Source: WLWS01 sp964639535 (GTDB lineage Bacteria > Pseudomonadota > Gammaproteobacteria > Eutrophobiales > Eutrophobiaceae). Taken from it: a DNA stretch of 25,444 nucleotides. This document shows positions 16,649 to 22,059 of this stretch, piece by piece. Every line of letters starts with the position of its first letter. Position 1 is the first letter of the stretch. The stretch covers positions 1 to 25,444 of the forward strand of contig CAZXDV010000014.1 of assembly GCA_964639535.1 (NCBI GenBank), written 5' to 3'. The position numbers were made by a program, and so were the translations under genes. Under the pieces are notes generated by a model that saw only the letters and a program-made list of their open reading frames with translations, did not search any database and was not told where the DNA came from.

Positions 16649-16823
16649 ACCAAAAAGTCGTGAACATGCCCCGGCGCTTGTCATGAACCCGGCCGGGAAA
16701 GATTTACCGGGGTAACACAAAACCGGAATTTCTCACCGAAAGTCATTGTAATTGAACAAAAAGGACTATTGTACGGTAAGGCGTCTAAAATAAAAATTTG
16801 TATTAAGGCATAATTACTTTCCC

Positions 16824-17189
16824 ATGCCCCGGATACCTCAAATGACGCCAGCCACCATCAGCACCATACTGAACTCAGCTCCCATGATTATCCAGGGGGC
16901 AGGAAAATTGATAAAAATTATCAGGGAACAGCCCGACCCGGGTGAAACCGGGAATGCGGAACAACCCAGTATTCAAAGCCTGGAAAAAGATATAGCCAGG
17001 ATAGAGTCAAGGCTGGCAGCCAGCGATAATTCCAACATTGAGCAAATTAAGCTTATCGAGCAACTGGCTCGTCAAAACGAGCTCCTGGCCGAATCCGTCG
17101 CCCGGCTAAACCAGCGTATCAACCTGGTGCTTGGCGTGTCCTGCGTTGCCCTGCTGGTTTCCCTTGGACTGGTTGCTTACCTGCTTTAA
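16824..17189 (+). CDS. Small coiled-coil protein with C-terminal membrane anchor
   Basis: A 121-residue protein that I do not recognise. Residues 50-97 have a heptad-like pattern (IQSLEKDIARIESRL, then EQIKLIEQLARQNELLAES) predicted to form a coiled coil. Residues 101-121 are a hydrophobic segment running to the very C-terminus (LVLGVSCVALLVSLGLVAYLL), as in tail-anchored proteins. There is no signal peptide, so the coiled coil is probably cytoplasmic. Its stop shares the A with the ATG of the next gene (TAATG), so translation is likely coupled. The start is uncertain: an ATG at 16842 is also possible, and neither has a good ribosome binding site. Confidence 0.72.
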   Translation: MPRIPQMTPATISTILNSAPMIIQGAGKLIKIIREQPDPGETGNAEQPSIQSLEKDIARIESRLAASDNSNIEQIKLIEQLARQNELLAESVARLNQRINLVLGVSCVALLVSLGLVAYLL

Positions 17190-17521
17190 TGAAGAAGGTT
17201 TTTTGTGCCGACAACACCGTCGAGGCCGGGCTGGTAAACAGCGTCCTTGAAGCCAACGGCATTGCCTGCCTGGTAAAAAACCAGAACCTGGGGGGAGCCC
17301 TGGGAGAAATCCCTCCACTTGAATGCTGGCCTGAAATCTGGGTCACTGATGATGCAGACTATTATCGGGCACTCAGGCTGGTTGAAGAGATCAGAAACCA
17401 GGAGCACAGCACGAACGATAACTGGCTGTGCAGCTGCGGAGAGACTATAGAAGCACAGTTTAATGCATGCTGGCAATGTGGACGGGAACACCCGGTCAGC
17501 GAAGTGGGCGGCCCGGCCTGA
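17189..17521 (+). CDS. DUF2007 domain protein with C-terminal zinc ribbon
   Basis: A 110-residue protein. Residues 1-72 match DUF2007 (a PII-like fold called putative signal-transducing protein): KKVFCADNTVEAGLVNSVLE, then LGGALGEIPPLECWPEIWV and a DADYYRALRLVEEI helix. Residues 80-103 add a zinc-ribbon-like cluster, C-x-C...C-x-x-C in WLCSCGETIEAQFNACWQCG. DUF2007 function is unknown. It overlaps the preceding stop by one base, and its TGA abuts the ATG of the next gene with no gap. The tight packing suggests the three proteins are made together. Confidence 0.85.
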   Translation: MKKVFCADNTVEAGLVNSVLEANGIACLVKNQNLGGALGEIPPLECWPEIWVTDDADYYRALRLVEEIRNQEHSTNDNWLCSCGETIEAQFNACWQCGREHPVSEVGGPA

Positions 17522-18286
17522 ATGTACGAGACCTGCCCCAAGTGCCGGTACCAGATAAAGGCCCACGAAGCGGGTGACGGTACAAGCTGTCCAGCCTGCG
17601 GCGTGATTTTTTCTAAATGGCTGAAATCCCGCTTTGCCAGTGAAAAAAAGCATTACCCGGAAACCGGGGGCAGCAGCTCTTCCACCGATTCGATCAAAGT
17701 TCTGCTGCTGGGCTACATGCTCGGCCCTGATGAAAAAACCAACCCGGTGGTGTTCTGGAGCAGGCTGGTTCTTCTCGTACTGCTGGCGCTATGGGGATGG
17801 CATTTCATCAAGATGGACTTTGTCACCAACCCCTTCCAGATTGGGCGCTCATTTATGCACAATATAAACCTGATATTTCACGAGGCGGGTCACATCCTGT
17901 TTATTCCTCTTGGAAGGTTTATGAGTATTCTAGGAGGTAGCCTTTTCCAGGTGTTAATGCCCCTTATCGTAATGTTCACTTTTCTTATAAAAAACCATAA
18001 CCCTTTCGCTGCATCCGTAGGCTTGTGGTGGGCAGGTCAAAGCCTGATGGATATCGCTCCTTATATCGATGATGCTATCGATCAAAAGCTGGTTTTGCTT
18101 GGCGGTCGTACAGGGGCGGACTCGCCAGGCTATCATGACTGGGGCAACATTCTTATAGACCTTGATATGCTGGAAAAGCACCGGGCAATTGCAAACATGG
18201 CAGATGGTACAGGTAGCGTGATTATCATCCTGGCTATTACCTGGGGAGCCATTGTACTCAAGCGCCAGTTCGCTAATCTCGGCTAA
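17522..18286 (+). CDS. Zinc-ribbon membrane protein with HEAGH metalloprotease-like site
   Basis: A 254-residue protein. Residues 5-26 form a zinc ribbon (C5, C8, C23, C26). A hydrophilic linker follows (33-75), then about four to five hydrophobic segments, at roughly 80-97, 112-130, 138-157, 160-175 and 230-247. H120-E-A-G-H124 lies inside a membrane segment (NLIFHEAGHILFIPLGRF), the form seen in M50-type intramembrane metalloproteases. Possible third ligands are D177 or D183 in LMDIAPYIDDA, but a clear NPDG-type motif is absent. A membrane protease is therefore a hypothesis; it may belong to an uncharacterised family. The gene follows the DUF2007 gene with no spacing and precedes the sirtuin gene by 17 bases. 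Confidence 0.8.
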   Translation: MYETCPKCRYQIKAHEAGDGTSCPACGVIFSKWLKSRFASEKKHYPETGGSSSSTDSIKVLLLGYMLGPDEKTNPVVFWSRLVLLVLLALWGWHFIKMDFVTNPFQIGRSFMHNINLIFHEAGHILFIPLGRFMSILGGSLFQVLMPLIVMFTFLIKNHNPFAASVGLWWAGQSLMDIAPYIDDAIDQKLVLLGGRTGADSPGYHDWGNILIDLDMLEKHRAIANMADGTGSVIIILAITWGAIVLKRQFANLG

Positions 18287-18303
18287 AGAGTCACTCGACC
18301 GGA

Positions 18304-19137
18304 ATGACACTGGATTTTAGTGAGCAGGTCAAAGTCGCCCTGGCCAATCCTGCCTCAAGGATAACTGTATTGACCGGGGCAGGTATATCAGCGGAATCAG
18401 GCATCCCGACATTCAGGGGACCGGAAGGTTACTGGACAGTCGGCTCCAGGGTGTACATGCCTGAAGAAGTCGCCACCTGGCAAATGTTTACACGTCATCC
18501 CGGGGAGGTTTGGGCGTGGTACCTTTACCGGCTGGGCGTCTGCCTTCACGCTGAGCCCAATGCTGGTCACTCGGCACTTGTACGAATGGAGCACTCCCTG
18601 GGTGATCGCTTTACCCTGCTTACCCAGTACATCGACAACCTGCATATTCGAGCCGGTAACACGCTGGGCAGGACATTCCAGATCCATGGCAACATCAATT
18701 ACACCCGCTGTAGTGCAGCTTGCACTGAACAACTGTTTCCCCTGCCGAAGGCACTTAAAATCCGGCGTTCAGAAAAGGGCCTGGCCGATGAGGAAATACG
18801 CCAGCTAAGGTGTGAGGGCTGTGGCGAGTGGTTACGCCCTCACGTTCTCTGGTTCGACGAAAGTTATGATGAGGAATATTTTCGTTTTAACAGTTCAATG
18901 CAGGTCGCAGAGCAGACCACCCTGCTGATCGTAGTCGGCACCTCGGGAGCCACTACCCTGCCTAATTACGTTGTCTCCATGGTTCACCAGAACCAGGGGA
19001 CAATTATTGATATCAACCCGGAAAGAAATCCTTTCAGCGACCTGGCCGAGAACAGCCCCGGGGGTAATTTTATTCAAATGGCCGCGTCCGAAGCGCTCAC
19101 CGGCCTGGCTGAGGCCTGTGAAAAGGTCTTGAAATAG
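18304..19137 (+). CDS. Sir2-family NAD-dependent protein deacylase
   Basis: A 277-residue sirtuin. The NAD-binding motif is TGAGISAESGIPTFRG (24-39), the catalytic base H128 lies in IHGN, and the zinc ligands are C136, C140, C170 and C173. LRPHVLWFDESYDEE follows. Y73-x-x-R76 (WYLYR) matches the Y-x-x-R pair of SIRT5/CobB-type enzymes, which reads acidic acyl groups such as succinyl or malonyl. The motif usually read TQNID is TQYID (107-111), so the asparagine that normally contacts NAD is replaced by Y109. The enzyme removes acyl groups from lysines using NAD+; the substrate range is inferred. It is last of four closely spaced same-strand genes. Confidence 0.92.
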   Translation: MTLDFSEQVKVALANPASRITVLTGAGISAESGIPTFRGPEGYWTVGSRVYMPEEVATWQMFTRHPGEVWAWYLYRLGVCLHAEPNAGHSALVRMEHSLGDRFTLLTQYIDNLHIRAGNTLGRTFQIHGNINYTRCSAACTEQLFPLPKALKIRRSEKGLADEEIRQLRCEGCGEWLRPHVLWFDESYDEEYFRFNSSMQVAEQTTLLIVVGTSGATTLPNYVVSMVHQNQGTIIDINPERNPFSDLAENSPGGNFIQMAASEALTGLAEACEKVLK

Positions 19138-19157
19138 TCCCCGGGACACGATTTTTT
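19137..19157 (+). terminator. Weak terminator candidate after the sirtuin gene
   Basis: GTCC (19137-19140) and GGAC (19144-19147) form a minimal hairpin, separated by 4 bases from a run of six T residues (19152-19157). The stem is very short and the spacing to the T-run poor. Confidence 0.25.
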
Positions 19158-19263
19158 CGCCGCGCGGACTACCGTCTGATTTTTATCATGCTGATTTATA
19201 AAGCAAAAACCCTGAAGCCATCGCTTTTTATCAGCGCGCTGAAAAATAATTTTACATTAGCCC

Positions 19264-19291
19264 TTGAAATAGCAAATTTGCTGACTATAAT
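19264..19291 (+). promoter_or_regulatory. Sigma-70 promoter of the TetR gene
   Basis: TTGAAA (19264-19269) and a perfect TATAAT (19286-19291) are separated by 16 bases. The start point would fall near 19298, inside the operator-like dyad at 19294-19309, so a bound dimer should block initiation. Confidence 0.75.
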
Positions 19292-19293
19292 AC

Positions 19294-19309
19294 TTAGTTA
19301 TCCAACTAA
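19294..19309. promoter_or_regulatory. Operator-like dyad O1 (TetR autoregulation)
   Basis: TTAGTT-ATCC-AACTAA is a perfect inverted repeat with a 6-4-6 layout. It begins 2 bases after the -10 of the TetR promoter and 31 bases before the start codon. The same arms recur at 19947-19962. Position and symmetry fit autorepression by the TetR protein encoded immediately downstream. Confidence 0.7.
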
Positions 19310-19324
19310 CTATAAACGTGGATT

Positions 19325-19915
19325 ATGCCCAGAACCAGTGACAAGAGAGAGCGTTTGGTGGAAGCAGCTGACAAGCTGATACATGTGCAGGGTTTTCATA
19401 AAACCACTCTCGCTGACATCGCCTCGGAATCAGGTGTGCCCCTGGGCAATGTGTATTACTACTTCAAGACGAAGGAAGAAATTTGTGATGCAGTGATTGA
19501 GGAGCGCAAGAAGGATCTTAGCAGTACGCTTGACACCTGCTGCCGCTCAAACGACCCGAAGAAAGCGCTGTTACGACTGGTTAAAACCATGGTGGATGCC
19601 AGCGAGGATATTGCTGAAACAGGGTGCCCGCACGGACGGCTGTGCTCAGAGATGAGTAACGAGATTGACGGTTTGAGTAACTCGGCCGAAGACTGCCTGA
19701 AGGTACTGCTGGAGTGGTCGACCGAGCAATTCCAGGGAATGGGGTTGGCTAATGCAAAAGAACTGGGATTTGAATTTATATCCCGAATACAGGGTACCGT
19801 GTTACTGGGTAACACGCTGCATGATGCAAAGCGGCTGAAGAGCCAGTTTCGCCAGATCAGCAAGTGGATTGAGTCCCTTGAGATTGCTGAAGCAAAGGAT
19901 GAAGCTGCTGCATAG
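19325..19915 (+). CDS. TetR/AcrR family transcriptional regulator
   Basis: A 196-residue one-component regulator. The N-terminal helix-turn-helix (about 8-55) has the family pattern RLVEAADKLIHVQGFHKTTL, then DIASESGVPLGNVYYYFKTKEEI. The C-terminal ligand domain contains ETGCPHGRLCSEM, with C101 and C107, plus a C72-C73 pair and C124. A GC-x-x-G-x-L segment at this place occurs in NemR-like regulators, where a cysteine senses electrophiles or oxidants; redox sensing here is a hypothesis. The gene has its own strong promoter overlapped by dyad O1. Two further copies of the dyad (O2, O3) lie downstream, before a small secreted protein gene, which is the likely target. The ATG at 19325 has a weak ribosome binding site. 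Confidence 0.93.
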   Translation: MPRTSDKRERLVEAADKLIHVQGFHKTTLADIASESGVPLGNVYYYFKTKEEICDAVIEERKKDLSSTLDTCCRSNDPKKALLRLVKTMVDASEDIAETGCPHGRLCSEMSNEIDGLSNSAEDCLKVLLEWSTEQFQGMGLANAKELGFEFISRIQGTVLLGNTLHDAKRLKSQFRQISKWIESLEIAEAKDEAAA

Positions 19916-19946
19916 ACATTTAGCGGTAAAAAAATTTACGTTAATT

Positions 19947-19962
19947 TTAGTTAGGTAACTAA
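19947..19962. promoter_or_regulatory. Operator-like dyad O2
   Basis: TTAGTT-AGGT-AACTAA has the same perfect arms as O1. It lies 32 bases after the TetR stop and just upstream of TATTAT (19966-19971), a plausible -10, so binding would cover the promoter spacer. It is part of repeat copy A. Confidence 0.65.
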
Positions 19963-19969
19963 CAATATT

Positions 19970-20047
19970 ATGAAAGAGATAACACAGGTGAACGACAGGA
20001 GGACAGATGCCATGCGAACTTACGTAATGCTGCTCCCGTGCTGCTAA
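19970..20047 (+). CDS. Possible 25-residue small ORF between the two operator copies
   Basis: An ATG at 19970 opens a 25-codon frame (MKEITQVNDRRTDAMRTYVM, then LLPCC). A very good ribosome binding site, AGGAGG (19997-20002), precedes two internal ATGs. The one at 20012 is in this frame (MRTYVMLLPCC); the one at 20007 gives a six-codon peptide in another frame. The stop ends 1 base before repeat copy B. It could be a leader peptide, a microprotein, or the remnant of a gene lost when the promoter was duplicated. I recognise no family. Confidence 0.3.
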   Translation: MKEITQVNDRRTDAMRTYVMLLPCC

Positions 20048-20060
20048 ACGGTGAAAAAAT

Positions 20061-20088
20061 TTGAACTGGTACTTAGTTAGTTTACTTA
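20061..20088 (+). promoter_or_regulatory. Promoter with operator-like dyad O3 before the small secreted protein gene
   Basis: TTGAAC (20061-20066) and TACTTA (20083-20088) are spaced 16 bases and could serve as -35 and -10. Dyad O3, TTAGTT-AGTT-TACTTA (20073-20088), overlaps the -10. Its left arm is identical to O1 and O2, while its right arm fits only 4 of 6 positions and instead matches the arm type of the dyad at 98-113. The weaker symmetry suggests lower affinity or a diverged copy. Confidence 0.5.
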
Positions 20089-20108
20089 CAAAATTTTGGA
20101 GAAATATG

Positions 20109-20408
20109 ATGAAAAATTTAAGACTTAATTTATTGGCAGTGTTTGTCGCACTGGTGGCGGTCAGCCAGCCCAGCATCGCAGAGGAGCAAGGTTTCTTCCT
20201 TGAGAATTCTATTCGACAGCAGATATTCCTCGAGCTGAAGTCAAACGTGCATAGCCTGTACAGGGGACTTGATTTACTGGTTCCTGAAATAGACCAGGCT
20301 GAAGTGGCAAGAATTGCTCACAGCCCGAGTGGAGAGAATCTCCTTCTGCCAGTTAACGCTCCTTCAAGTATTGAGCGGAACGAGGTGGCTGTAGAAAAAA
20401 TCAACTGA
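20109..20408 (+). CDS. Small secreted protein of unknown function
   Basis: A 99-residue protein that I do not recognise. It begins with a clear signal peptide (MKNLRLNLLAVFVALVAVSQ, probable cleavage after PSIA at about residue 24). The mature part is about 75 residues, hydrophilic, with an amphipathic segment (RQQIFLELKSNVHSLYRGLD) and no cysteines. The start is taken at the second of two adjacent ATGs (20106 and 20109) because GGAGA at 20098-20102 is better spaced to it. A TTG at 20061 would destroy the signal peptide. The gene sits behind operator copies O2 and O3 and ends before a strong terminator, so it is probably the regulated target of the upstream TetR protein. A periplasmic role is inferred only from the signal peptide. 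Confidence 0.75.
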   Translation: MKNLRLNLLAVFVALVAVSQPSIAEEQGFFLENSIRQQIFLELKSNVHSLYRGLDLLVPEIDQAEVARIAHSPSGENLLLPVNAPSSIERNEVAVEKIN

Positions 20409-20443
20409 CTGAACTCCCAATAACTCCCTTTCCCCAAAACTTG

Positions 20444-20482
20444 GCCGTCGCTCTACCCTCCCCCGGGCGACGGCATTTTTTT
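20444..20482 (+). terminator. Intrinsic terminator overlapping the aminopeptidase 3' end
   Basis: GCCGTCGC (20444-20451) pairs perfectly with GCGACGGC (20467-20474) around a 15-base loop, followed by A and seven T residues (20476-20482). It ends the transcript of the small secreted protein gene. The loop and right arm lie inside the last codons of the convergent aminopeptidase gene (stop at 20453-20455), so that coding sequence also serves as terminator. Confidence 0.85.
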
Positions 20483-21976
20483 GTCCAACAGGAAATTCAG
20501 GGTAAAACGAACACCAAAACCTGTCGAATCACTGGCGATGTGGGCAAGGCCGCCCTTTCGATTACTGGCAGATAGATCCACGTGAACCCAGGGCGTGTCA
20601 TTCTCAATAAATTTCTGTAAGAACCTTGCCGCGAGGATGTGGTCAACGCCACCTTCCAGTGAGCACTGTTTTACATCGGCGATGTCGCTTTTTATTGCCC
20701 TGTCATAATCCTCGTCCTGGGGAAATGGCCAGACGCGTTCACCGCTGTCTTTCCCCGCTTCGATTAATGCACTGTGAAATGATTCCCGGTTGCTGAAAAC
20801 ACCGCTGTATGCTGTCCCTATAGAATAAACGCAGGCACCTGTCAGGGTTGCAAAATCCATGATTAACGAAGGTTTTTCCCTGGACGCAAAAACAAGCGTA
20901 TCAGCCAGCACCATCCTGCCTTCTGCGTCTGTGTGCACAACTTCTATGGTTTTACCATTCGCCGCGGTCACGACATCGTTTGGCTTGTAGGCGAGAGGAC
21001 CAATATGGTTCATCGCCAGGGCCAGCCAGCATTCCACTTCAAAATCCACCTGCAATCGTGCCAGGGCGAGAAAGCAGCCCAGCGCAACCGCACTGCCCTG
21101 CATATCTTCATGCATGCCAAACATGTAATTTGCAGGTTTCAGGTTAGTGCCACCGGTGTCATAGCAAATTCCCTTACCTACCAGGCTGATCTTTTTGTTA
21201 CTTTTTCCTCCAGCGGGACTGTAGCAAAGACGCACGATTGCCGCGTCCTTCTCAGCACTTCCCTGTACCACCGCCAGAAAAGCACCCGCACCCCTGGCCT
21301 TCAGTTTCTTAATATCGTATTGCTCAATTTTCCAACCTTCCTGGCTGGCCAGGTCCACCAGCTTGTCCCGGTACACGCCTGGTGTAAGTTCATTTGGCGG
21401 AAGCATACTGAGATAACGTGCCAGGGCATTTCCCTCGGCCTCGGCCAGTGTTCTTTTGAACCCGTGCTTTGCCTTTAAGCCAAGCACATCAAGCCTGCGA
21501 ATCTTTTTGTCTTTCTTCTTTTCAGATTTCAGACTGGGTAACTGTGCTGACGCTGACGCCGCAGCCGCGATAACAGCTTCCACGTACTTTTCAGCTTCAT
21601 CACTGGTAAAACCAACCACCGCGACAGCCAGCCTGCTGCAGCCGTAATCAAGTTGTGCTGCCACTATTTTCCTGGCCAGGGTTAACAGTTCAAAAGCACT
21701 CTCATCTCCTTGTATAGATGCACAAACCAGGTGCGTGGCAGCACTGTTTGGCAGGTCGAGCGCCACCACGTCCGTATCCTTTTGCCTGAGACCCAGCACC
21801 TTGCGACGAGCCATGATCCTGTCGGCATAGGGAAAGCGTGTTTTTGCAAGCGCGGGCCCATGTAAAAGAACAAGATGACTATAAGAATCCAGTGTACGTT
21901 TACCGGGTATTTTTTCGTTCTGAACCAGCTTGATATTAGAATAAATCATTGAATTATTGGTTTTTGTTTCCTTCAT
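20453..21976 (-). CDS. M17 leucyl aminopeptidase family protein
   Basis: A 507-residue cytosolic aminopeptidase of the PepA/LAP family, close to the usual length. An N-terminal macro-like domain (1-180) is followed by a catalytic domain. Expected metal and catalytic residues are all present, each at the PepA number minus two: K268, D273 and K280 in GKGICYDTGGTNLKP, D291 in MHEDMQGSA, and D350, E352 and R354 in HTDAEGRM. The family signature NTDAEGR has H348 in place of asparagine, and the MK-x-DM segment has H289, marking a divergent branch. It releases N-terminal residues using two divalent metals. AAAGG lies 7 bases before the ATG at 21976. The gene is divergent from aceE, with an 83-base shared region. 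Confidence 0.92.
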   Translation of the reverse strand: MKETKTNNSMIYSNIKLVQNEKIPGKRTLDSYSHLVLLHGPALAKTRFPYADRIMARRKVLGLRQKDTDVVALDLPNSAATHLVCASIQGDESAFELLTLARKIVAAQLDYGCSRLAVAVVGFTSDEAEKYVEAVIAAAASASAQLPSLKSEKKKDKKIRRLDVLGLKAKHGFKRTLAEAEGNALARYLSMLPPNELTPGVYRDKLVDLASQEGWKIEQYDIKKLKARGAGAFLAVVQGSAEKDAAIVRLCYSPAGGKSNKKISLVGKGICYDTGGTNLKPANYMFGMHEDMQGSAVALGCFLALARLQVDFEVECWLALAMNHIGPLAYKPNDVVTAANGKTIEVVHTDAEGRMVLADTLVFASREKPSLIMDFATLTGACVYSIGTAYSGVFSNRESFHSALIEAGKDSGERVWPFPQDEDYDRAIKSDIADVKQCSLEGGVDHILAARFLQKFIENDTPWVHVDLSASNRKGGLAHIASDSTGFGVRFTLNFLLDKKMPSPGGG

Positions 21977-22006
21977 AGGGAACCTTTATCTGTTAGAATT
22001 AGGGCT

Positions 22007-22023
22007 GGATTCGCTTTGAATCC
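22007..22023. promoter_or_regulatory. Operator-like dyad between the aminopeptidase gene and aceE
   Basis: GGATTC-GCTTT-GAATCC is a perfect inverted repeat with 6-bp arms and a 5-base spacer. It overlaps the probable -35 of aceE and lies 30 bases upstream of the aminopeptidase ATG, so one bound protein could affect both genes. It does not match the PdhR site I know (ATTGGT-N3-ACCAAT); the bound protein is unknown. Confidence 0.45.
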
Positions 22024-22045
22024 TATCTTAGCTGAAGGCTATTTT
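22016..22045 (+). promoter_or_regulatory. Probable aceE promoter
   Basis: TTGAAT (22016-22021) and TATTTT (22040-22045) are spaced 18 bases, and the start would fall a few bases before the aceE ATG at 22060. That implies a very short leader; a start at the in-frame ATG at 22072 would lengthen it. The -35 overlaps the dyad at 22007-22023. Confidence 0.4.
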
Positions 22046-22059
22046 ATTGTAATCAAGTC

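Larger units (their letters stand above)
19924..20096 (+). repeat. Imperfect direct repeat of a promoter segment
   Basis: Copy A (19924-19969) and copy B (20049-20096) start with CGGTAAAAAAATTT and CGGTGAAAAAATTT (13 of 14 identical). After 9 or 10 unrelated bases, both continue with TTAGTTAG, with about 19 of 23 bases matching through the dyad and beyond. The copies are 125 bases apart and bracket a short ORF. The layout suggests duplication of a regulated promoter, followed by divergence. Confidence 0.6.
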
